Source: Bacteroidota bacterium (GTDB lineage: Bacteria; Bacteroidota; Rhodothermia; Balneolales; Balneolaceae). Taken from it: a stretch of 12,368 bases of DNA. This document shows positions 6,848 to 12,368 of the stretch, one piece after another (positions within the stretch are counted from its first letter, which is position 1; every line of letters begins with the position of its first letter). The notes under the pieces are model-generated. The model was not told where the DNA came from. It saw only the letters and a list, made by a program, of their open reading frames with translations, and did not search any database. A program made the translations under genes and the position numbers. The stretch covers positions 1 to 12,368 of the forward strand of contig JAGXIS010000141.1 in the NCBI GenBank assembly GCA_024635465.1, written 5' to 3'.

Positions 6848-8080
6848 ATGAGAAAAAAAAGAGTTTTAATCTGTGGTGCCGGTGCTGCCGGACTCACAGC
6901 CGCTATTTTTTCAGCTGAAAATGGTGCAGATGTTACCATTCTGGAGCGTACAGATAAAGCCGGGAAGAAGATATTGATGTCGGGCGGTACAAGGTGTAAT
7001 GTGCTTCCGGTTGTCATGAAATACGACGATTATCACACCTCTTCCTCTACAAATCGCATGAGGAACATCTTTAAATCCTGGAGCCTTGAAGAGTGTATTC
7101 ATTGGTTCAAAGAAGATATTGGTTTAGAGATGGACTGTGAAGTTGAAACCAATAAATGGTTTCCTAAAAGCAATTCGGCAAAAGAAGTGCGTAATCTTCT
7201 CGTTAAAAAAGCCCTCTCAGTCGGTGTTAAAATCATATACAACTGTGCACTTCAACGATTGGAAAAAAGGGGGCAAATTTGGCGTGTACATTCTAGTGAC
7301 GATCGTTTTTTTGATGGAGATGCAATTATAATGGCTACCGGAGGCCTTTCTGTCCCAACCATAGGTACTGATGGCATGGGACATAAAGCTCTTAAACTGA
7401 TAGGAATCAATCATACACTACTCTACGCAGCACTTACTCCGCTTACTACAAATGATTCAGCTTTAACATCTCTTTCCGGGATTTCACTGAATGTTGAGAT
7501 CGATGTCTACATTGATAATAAAAAATATACTACGGCCACTCGCAATGGATTTCTTTTTACACACAGAGGATTTAGCGGGCCGTCTATTCTTGATATCTCC
7601 CACCTGGCTGTTACACAGCTCGATCAAAATAAACCTCTGCCGGAGTTCAGGGTCAATTGGAATGGTATGAGCCGTGAAGAGTGGGATCGCATCTTACAAA
7701 GCGAAAAAGGACTCGTAAGAAATATCGTAGCTAAAGAATTACCGGCCCGTTTGGCAGATTTACTATGCAAAAGGGCGAATATTTCCGAAAAATATTGTCA
7801 TGAGTTAAAGAAAGAGAAACGAAAAAAGTTATTAACACTACTTACTCAGTTTCCGTTGCCGGTATCAGGGCATGAAGGATATAAGAAGGCCGAAGTCACC
7901 GGTGGCGGTATTCCATTAGAATCTGTTGATACCTCTTCATTGGAACTAACCTCACTGCCCGGTATTTATCTATGCGGTGAAATACTCGATCTGTTTGGGA
8001 GGATAGGTGGCTTTAACTTTTATTGGGCGTGGGTTACAGGCCGTTTAGCAGGTTTAAAATCATCTATTTCTGATGAGTGA
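6848..8080 (+). CDS. HI0933/YhiN (BaiN)-family FAD-dependent oxidoreductase
   Basis: A 410-residue flavoprotein of the HI0933-like family; the physiological substrate is unknown. The FAD dinucleotide-binding motif is at the extreme N-terminus (VLICGAGAAGLTAAIFSAENG, GxGxxG at 10-15). It is followed by the family signature SGGTRCNV (45-52) and WFPKSNSAKEV. Other signatures are ATGGLSVPTIGTDGMGHKAL, FLFTHRGFSGPSILDIS, and the C-terminal FAD contact region EVTGGGIPLESVD ... GIYLCGEILDLFGRIGGFNF. I chose the ATG at 6848 over the GTG at 6818. The GTG overlaps the malic enzyme gene and would add ten residues before a motif that normally starts within a few residues of the N-terminus. The 13-bp gap to the malic enzyme implies cotranscription. 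It converges on the ThDP enzyme gene with 54 bp between stops and no clear terminator there. Confidence 0.92.
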   Translation: MRKKRVLICGAGAAGLTAAIFSAENGADVTILERTDKAGKKILMSGGTRCNVLPVVMKYDDYHTSSSTNRMRNIFKSWSLEECIHWFKEDIGLEMDCEVETNKWFPKSNSAKEVRNLLVKKALSVGVKIIYNCALQRLEKRGQIWRVHSSDDRFFDGDAIIMATGGLSVPTIGTDGMGHKALKLIGINHTLLYAALTPLTTNDSALTSLSGISLNVEIDVYIDNKKYTTATRNGFLFTHRGFSGPSILDISHLAVTQLDQNKPLPEFRVNWNGMSREEWDRILQSEKGLVRNIVAKELPARLADLLCKRANISEKYCHELKKEKRKKLLTLLTQFPLPVSGHEGYKKAEVTGGGIPLESVDTSSLELTSLPGIYLCGEILDLFGRIGGFNFYWAWVTGRLAGLKSSISDE

Positions 8081-8134
8081 CCGCTCTTAGAACGTTCATA
8101 TGAATCGATTCCAAGAAATATTAACTAAAAAGTG

Positions 8135-9868
8135 TTATCCCGTAATTTTCCGACCCATTGCCCTAGATATAAATCTGATCTTCTCACCCAGCGAAAAACG
8201 ATCTAAATTCGTTTTTACAATACCCTTAGTGAAACGGGATTTTTTACTATAATCGATGTTAATGTCAACAATAACAGGCATCTCCTTGGTAGCGAACTGA
8301 AGTGCCTTTTCAATAGTCTGTTGGATATCATCATTCTTCTCCATCCTTAAATACTGTGCTCCCGTCGCAATAGCGACGCCTTCAAGGTCCACTTTTCCAA
8401 GCCGGGTACAAACTTTTCGGTTGTAGGGTATCTCCTGTCCCTGAGATATTTGAGATAATTCTCCATCATTAAATACCATAATGATGACACCCAAATTCAG
8501 CATTGTAGCCGTCAATAACTCCATTCCGGTCATCAAAAAAGCCCCATCCCCTGCTATTCCAACTACTTCCTTATTCCTGTTTCCTATTTTAGCCCCAATT
8601 GCTGCCGGAACACAATAACCCATGCAGTTAAAATCTGTCGGAGATATCAAATGGGATGGCGTTCTGACCTGAAAAAGTTCGGCAGTTAAAAACGTATGGT
8701 TTCCATCATCAACCGTCACAATAGCATCATCTTTTAATTGTCGTCTCAGTTCTTTAAAAAATAGAGCAGGATTTACTTTATCATCAATAGATGCATCTTC
8801 CCACTCCTTCTGATATGCTGTTTTTGCATCGCTTATTACCTTTTTTAGTGGATCCAATCGATCGCTTCGACTATCGATACCTTCAAGATGTGATAAAAGA
8901 TTTTGTGCTACCTCCTTTGCATCACCGGTAATCGTAACTTTGGCGGGATAGTTTTTGTTAAATACATTCGGATTGATATCTGCATGTATTAGGTTCTTAG
9001 GTACTTTCATACCAAAACTGCCGGTCGCTATTTCACCAAAACGTGTACCTATCGCCAAAAGACAATCACAATCTTGAAAAGCTTCTTCAGAGGCTGGGAC
9101 TGCATATTTACCGATTCCCATCCCGGTATGAAGAGGGTGTGAACCACTCAGGACACTCAATCCCTGAAGGGTAGTCGCCACAGGTGCCGCTATAAGCTCC
9201 GCAATTATCGCGATCTCTGCAGAGGCTTTCCGAGCACCCCATCCTACTAATATTCCCGGTTTTTTTGCCTTTTTTAATACCTCTACAGCATGGGCGATCT
9301 CTTTTTTATCGATCTCTGAAATTATCTGTTTCCTACTGTAATCAGGTATCCTTCTAATTTCACCCTTAAATAGCTGTAAATTTACCGGAATTTCCACAAA
9401 CACAGGACCCGGCTCACCCGATATTGCGAGATCGTAAGCTTCATAGATCATGGGGATGATATCATCATGTTTTAAAGCTTTCCAACTCTTTTTGGTAATA
9501 CCGGCAAGGATTGCGTGTTGATCGATATCATGGAGTTGGTAAGACCGACCGGTATCTGTACGAATCCCTCCCGAAATAACCAACATCGGTACACCGGCCA
9601 AATAGGCTTCCCCAATGCCACTTAACGAATGAGTCATACCAGCAGCCGGTACAATAACCAAACAACCCACACCATCCGTTGTTCTACTGATAGAGTCGGC
9701 CATAAAAGCTCCTCCCCCTTCATGCGTCACCAGTACGGGCTCTATTTCCGTCGACTTATTTAGCTCGTCATAGATTTCTGTATTGTGTACACCCGGTATT
9801 CCAAAAGTATATTTAATTCCTACCTGCTCTAATGCATGAACCACCAACCAAGCTCCTGTTTTTTTCAT
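8135..9868 (-). CDS. Thiamine-diphosphate-dependent enzyme of the acetolactate synthase-like superfamily
   Basis: A 577-residue enzyme with the full three-domain layout. The N-terminal Pyr domain (1-165) carries the catalytic E50 in LVTHEGGGAFMAD. The central domain covers about 190-330 (GILVGWGARKA, LLAIGTRFGE, HADINPNVF). The C-terminal PP domain (about 365-540) has the ThDP/Mg motif GDGAFLMTGMELLTA starting at G440 and closing with N467-D468-G469-E470. Cofactor binding and C-C bond chemistry on a 2-keto acid or similar substrate follow from the family. The substrate does not: acetolactate synthase, glyoxylate carboligase and decarboxylase relatives share these motifs. No acetolactate synthase small subunit or other branched-chain biosynthesis gene is nearby, which argues against a housekeeping IlvB. 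The FAD dehydrogenase gene lies 68 bp upstream on the same strand, so the two may form an operon. Confidence 0.88.
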   Translation of the reverse strand: MKKTGAWLVVHALEQVGIKYTFGIPGVHNTEIYDELNKSTEIEPVLVTHEGGGAFMADSISRTTDGVGCLVIVPAAGMTHSLSGIGEAYLAGVPMLVISGGIRTDTGRSYQLHDIDQHAILAGITKKSWKALKHDDIIPMIYEAYDLAISGEPGPVFVEIPVNLQLFKGEIRRIPDYSRKQIISEIDKKEIAHAVEVLKKAKKPGILVGWGARKASAEIAIIAELIAAPVATTLQGLSVLSGSHPLHTGMGIGKYAVPASEEAFQDCDCLLAIGTRFGEIATGSFGMKVPKNLIHADINPNVFNKNYPAKVTITGDAKEVAQNLLSHLEGIDSRSDRLDPLKKVISDAKTAYQKEWEDASIDDKVNPALFFKELRRQLKDDAIVTVDDGNHTFLTAELFQVRTPSHLISPTDFNCMGYCVPAAIGAKIGNRNKEVVGIAGDGAFLMTGMELLTATMLNLGVIIMVFNDGELSQISQGQEIPYNRKVCTRLGKVDLEGVAIATGAQYLRMEKNDDIQQTIEKALQFATKEMPVIVDINIDYSKKSRFTKGIVKTNLDRFSLGEKIRFISRAMGRKITG

Positions 9869-9911
9869 ATATATTCTTTAACTGTTTGCACTGTATTTAT
9901 TTAAATTTTTT

Positions 9912-9938
9912 ATCTAAAATATTTATATAGTAAATATT
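9912..9938. promoter_or_regulatory. ATTTTAGAT motif copy and AT-only inverted repeat ahead of the ThDP enzyme gene
   Basis: ATCTAAAAT (9912-9920) is identical to nine bases of the inverted repeat upstream of the FAD dehydrogenase (11606-11614). It lies 43 bp before the ThDP gene start. It partly overlaps a perfect inverted repeat, AATATTTA/TAAATATT (9918-9925 and 9931-9938), which runs into the stop codon of the FAD gene. A shared operator is plausible; the purely A/T repeat could be chance in such AT-rich DNA. Confidence 0.35.
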
Positions 9939-11544
9939 ATTCGATTTCTCTACCTGCTACTCTGCCGGTTAATATGCACCCGCCAAGAAAAGTACCCTCC
10001 AATGATCTCAATCCATGGATGCCACCCCCACCAAAACCAGCGGCCTCACCGGCTGCATATAGTCCCGGTATCGGTTCTCCATCCGGTTTTAATACCCTCG
10101 ATTTAAGATCCGTCTGAATTCCACCCAAACTCTTACGGGCCAATATAAACTCGCGAATAGCAATCAATGGATACGCCTTTGCATCGTCAATCTTCTGAAA
10201 TTTACAAGTTCGCAATCGGTCCCCCATAAATTGTCGTAGGTGAGCAATACGACGTAATTGATCGTCATTCATAAATTTTTTACCTCGGCCAATATTAGCA
10301 TCAAAAGATCTGACTTCCGATTCTAGTAATTGCCCATCAACTGATTCATCACCATGAAGTTGATTCATTTTTGTTGCCAATTCCGTAACCGATGTAGCTG
10401 TCACGATATCAATACTCTCATCAAGTAATCTTCTTGTAAGTGGTTTATTACCGAATAGAAGTGTTTTGATAACACCTAACTTCTTTTTATCCCTAAAATC
10501 CGTCATATACTCTGAACCCGATACCGCAAGTTCTCTTTCCATGATCTTCCTATTCAGAATCTGCCATGAATAACCCCCCGGCTGTTTGCATATTTGTTCT
10601 ACCAGATATCGGGTATCATAAGCTGTAACCAAAGGTACCGGACCAATTCGTTTCCCATTAGCATTAACCCACAAAGCTGATTTTGGAGGCACCAGACTTA
10701 AACCATGATTAGGTTTACGAGGCTTGGGGTGATGAATCCCGGCAGCGTAATGAAATTGTTTCTCCATGTGCGTCAGGTTCCCACCGGCTTTCTCAACAAA
10801 CCTGTGCAGATCTCCATCTGCGAATTGATGCGATCCTGTAAGCATCTTTTTAGGTGGATCACCCCACGGTTTATACCAATTTTTTTTAACCAGATCCAAG
10901 TCACCACAGATCCCACCTGCTGCAACAATAATTGCATCTGCATTTGCCTGGAATTCTGTTTCCGTCTCCTCAAGAACTCCTCTACATCCGCTTATTCGAC
11001 CATTTGTTGACTCGAGCCCGGCAACCCGATGTCCAAATTTCATCTTTAATTTATCTCGATTTGGATGGTTTTCAAGATGATTAATCAATGCTTCTATTAA
11101 ACCATGGCCGGTCCCCCAAGTAATATGCCATCTGGGCACTGAATTTCCCGGCACGAAAAGTCCCCGTTCCGGCCAGTTCACCATACTTAAAAATGAGACG
11201 TCTTTCTTCTTTAACCACTCATAAATTTGCTCAATAGTGTTCTCTGTATAGTATTTTGCCCACTTTTTAGGCCAATAAGCATTCTCTTCAAACTGAGCAA
11301 AGGAGTGCCAATCTCGTAAAGCAAGATCCGGATGATCCTTAATTCCCATCTTTTTCTGTTCGGGAGTTCCAATCATACATATGCCGCCAAATGACCATCG
11401 TGCAAGACCACCAAACTCCTCTTCTACATCTCTGTCTAAAATCAAAACATGCTTTCCACGATCAAGCAGTTCGATTGTGGCTGAAATACCCGCTAAACCC
11501 CCACCTACTATGATTACATCTGCACTGTATTGAATTTTCGACAT
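9937..11544 (-). CDS. KstD-like FAD-binding dehydrogenase
   Basis: A 535-residue FAD-dependent dehydrogenase of the fumarate reductase/3-ketosteroid dehydrogenase superfamily. It resembles the subgroup annotated simply as FAD-binding dehydrogenase, whose substrate is unknown. The N-terminal FAD motif is DVIIVGGGLAGISATIELLDRG (GGGLAG at 14-19), followed by the acidic D37 and LARWSFGGI. Family-typical segments follow: DWHSFAQFEENAYWPKKWA, NSVPRWHITWGTGHGLIEALI, DAIIVAAGGICGD, QFHYAAGIHHPKPRK and the C-terminal FAD contact GLYAAGEAAGFGGGGIHGLRS with LEGTFLGGCILTGRVAG. No signal peptide is seen, so it is cytoplasmic. It is divergent from purE and precedes the ThDP enzyme gene by 68 bp. No Shine-Dalgarno precedes the ATG at 11544. 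Three copies of a TTTAGATT element lie just upstream. Confidence 0.9.
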   Translation of the reverse strand: MSKIQYSADVIIVGGGLAGISATIELLDRGKHVLILDRDVEEEFGGLARWSFGGICMIGTPEQKKMGIKDHPDLALRDWHSFAQFEENAYWPKKWAKYYTENTIEQIYEWLKKKDVSFLSMVNWPERGLFVPGNSVPRWHITWGTGHGLIEALINHLENHPNRDKLKMKFGHRVAGLESTNGRISGCRGVLEETETEFQANADAIIVAAGGICGDLDLVKKNWYKPWGDPPKKMLTGSHQFADGDLHRFVEKAGGNLTHMEKQFHYAAGIHHPKPRKPNHGLSLVPPKSALWVNANGKRIGPVPLVTAYDTRYLVEQICKQPGGYSWQILNRKIMERELAVSGSEYMTDFRDKKKLGVIKTLLFGNKPLTRRLLDESIDIVTATSVTELATKMNQLHGDESVDGQLLESEVRSFDANIGRGKKFMNDDQLRRIAHLRQFMGDRLRTCKFQKIDDAKAYPLIAIREFILARKSLGGIQTDLKSRVLKPDGEPIPGLYAAGEAAGFGGGGIHGLRSLEGTFLGGCILTGRVAGREIE

Positions 11545-11559
11545 TTATCTAATGTTCAC

Positions 11560-11616
11560 TTTAGATTAATAGATGGTATCATTTTAGATTCAAAGAGATC
11601 ATTTAATCTAAAATGA
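11560..11616. promoter_or_regulatory. Inverted repeat and TTTAGATT cluster between divergent FAD dehydrogenase and purE
   Basis: TCATTTTAGATT (11579-11590) and AATCTAAAATGA (11605-11616) form a perfect 12-bp-arm inverted repeat with a 14-nt spacer. A third direct TTTAGATT lies at 11560-11567, 23 bp before the copy at 11583-11590. The cluster begins 15 bp upstream of the FAD dehydrogenase start and ends 85 bp upstream of purE. It is probably an operator array for a regulator not encoded in this window. The rest of the gap to purE shows no feature I can call. Confidence 0.55.
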
Positions 11617-11701
11617 ATCTGTCAGAATGCCTATATTTCTTGTAAATTTTATACATCAGCATATAAAAAAATGATTTAATAATGCAAGAATGGGGAAAAT
11701 A

Positions 11702-12190
11702 ATGGCTAAAAAACCAACGATTGGAATTGTTATGGGAAGTGACAGTGATTGGGCCACAATGAAAGAATCAGCTGATATCCTTACTGAATTTGGGGTTTCT
11801 TTCGAGAAGAAAGTAGTCTCTGCTCACAGAACACCTGATTTAATGGCTGAATACGGTCTCACAGCTCGGGAAAGGGGGCTTAAAACCATCATTGCCGGAG
11901 CAGGGGGTGCTGCACACCTCCCGGGCATGTTGGCTGCTTATACGACACTTCCTGTAATCGGAGTGCCTATTCAGACCCGTGCATTAGGTGGTCTCGATAG
12001 TCTCTATTCTATCGTCCAGATGCCAAATGGAGTGCCGGTTGCAACCGTTGCAATAGGAAAGGCAGCCAATGCTGCACTACTCGCTTTGAGAATATTGAGT
12101 ATAGAGGATCACAGCATTGAAGAGAAATTAGCGCTATATCATCAAAAAATGGCTGATGAATCGATTGATAAAACAAAAAATCTTATCTAA
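11702..12190 (+). CDS. purE: PurE, N5-carboxyaminoimidazole ribonucleotide mutase
   Basis: Class I PurE converts N5-CAIR, the PurK product, to CAIR in purine synthesis. All family landmarks are present: [12 protein letters not shown] near the N-terminus (phosphate-binding loop), [10 protein letters not shown] with the catalytic His, [17 protein letters not shown], and [24 protein letters not shown]. The length (162 residues from 11702) is normal. I prefer the ATG at 11702 to the one at 11690. A GGGGA (11692-11696) is correctly spaced, five bases before 11702, and the shorter form begins [16 protein letters not shown] as usual; the longer form would add four residues. It converges on a HAD phosphatase gene with 10 bp between stops. 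A long T-run (12194-12202) follows the stop, without a clear GC-rich stem. Confidence 0.96.
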   Translation: MAKKPTIGIVMGSDSDWATMKESADILTEFGVSFEKKVVSAHRTPDLMAEYGLTARERGLKTIIAGAGGAAHLPGMLAAYTTLPVIGVPIQTRALGGLDSLYSIVQMPNGVPVATVAIGKAANAALLALRILSIEDHSIEEKLALYHQKMADESIDKTKNLI

Positions 12191-12200
12191 ATATTTTTTT

Positions 12201-12368
12201 TTATAAAAGAGATCGATTGTATTCAATGACCTCTTTATAAGCTGCCAAAACAGCATAGGAAGTCTTGCCACTCATCTCCTTGCTAATATCCTTCACTGAT
12301 CGAGTTGCATTGGATGGACAAAATGCCATTTTTACTCCTTTTAATGCAGGGATATCACCGCCTGTATC
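12201..12368 (-). CDS. HAD-superfamily phosphatase, C-terminal fragment (5' end beyond window)
   Basis: The minus strand is open from the window edge to TAA at 12201-12203, giving 55 residues. The visible part starts with DTGGDIPALKGV, the HAD motif IV that supplies Mg-coordinating Asp residues. It continues with MAFCPSNATRSVKDISKEMS, the post-motif segment common in HAD phosphatases of the Cof/KdsC-like groups, where a proline-serine-asparagine-alanine stretch follows the strand. It ends in a helix, SYAVLAAYKEVIEYN. The catalytic motif I aspartates and cap domain lie outside the window, so subclass and substrate cannot be given. It is convergent with purE. Confidence 0.75.
   Translation of the reverse strand, partial: DTGGDIPALKGVKMAFCPSNATRSVKDISKEMSGKTSYAVLAAYKEVIEYNRSLL

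Noticed and set aside
8081..8134. Palindromes GAACGTTC and TTCATATGAA between the convergent stops as a bidirectional terminator
   Set aside because: Very short, without GC-rich stems or T-runs; not convincing as a terminator.
10705..11010. 101-codon open frame antisense to the FAD dehydrogenase
   Set aside because: Fully embedded in a well-supported gene, with Cys/Ile-rich sequence typical of a shadow frame.
12175..12202. A-run and T-run around the purE stop as a bidirectional terminator
   Set aside because: The possible stem is almost entirely A-T pairs. Termination here is plausible because the genes converge, but the sequence alone does not show a proper hairpin.
1..12368. Mobile elements, CRISPR arrays, tRNA or rRNA genes
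   Set aside because: No transposase or integrase motifs, no regularly spaced repeats and no RNA gene signatures were seen on either strand.

Overview
The window is an AT-rich bacterial chromosome segment with 12 protein-coding genes or gene fragments and one clear pseudogene. No rRNA, tRNA, CRISPR array or intact mobile element is visible. The gene set suggests a member of Bacteroidota or the neighbouring Balneolota/Rhodothermota. It includes an Ade2-like PurK, a BlaI/M56 pair of the Bacteroidota type with ExbD-like domains, a soluble PAS histidine kinase and a Rcp1-like receiver. Most starts lack a Shine-Dalgarno sequence, and two candidate promoters resemble the Bacteroidota -33/-7 pattern (TTTG, about 20 nt, TAnnTTTG). 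The lineage is an inference, not a proof.

Left to right: the end of purK (1-785, +). Then a leftward blaI-M56 peptidase operon (3095 to 934), whose start region carries a perfect BlaI-type operator over its promoter. Next comes a leftward single-domain response regulator (3369-3803), a decayed gene (3900-4106, -) and a rightward PAS histidine kinase (4177-5250). A rightward pair follows: an ACT-domain malic enzyme (5428-6834) and an HI0933/YhiN-type flavoprotein (6848-8080). A leftward pair follows that: a KstD-like FAD dehydrogenase (11544 to 9937) and a thiamine-diphosphate enzyme (9868 to 8135). The window ends with purE (11702-12190, +) and the tail of a HAD-family phosphatase (12201-12368, -).

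Functionally, purK and purE catalyse consecutive steps of purine synthesis (AIR to N5-CAIR to CAIR), but here they lie almost 11 kb apart in the order K...E. The genes between them are a signalling block (proteolytic sensor plus two-component pair) and a metabolic block (malate decarboxylation and flavin/ThDP redox enzymes of unknown substrate).

The most unusual item is the M56 sensor peptidase. Its periplasmic C-terminal half reads as two ExbD/TolR-like domains separated by coiled and proline-rich linkers, instead of a beta-lactam-binding sensor. This suggests that a BlaI/BlaR-style proteolytic switch senses something related to the TonB-ExbB-ExbD energy-transduction system or the envelope. 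The second item is a 9-bp motif (ATTTTAGAT) shared by the upstream regions of the FAD dehydrogenase and the ThDP enzyme. It forms a perfect 12-bp-arm inverted repeat upstream of the first gene.
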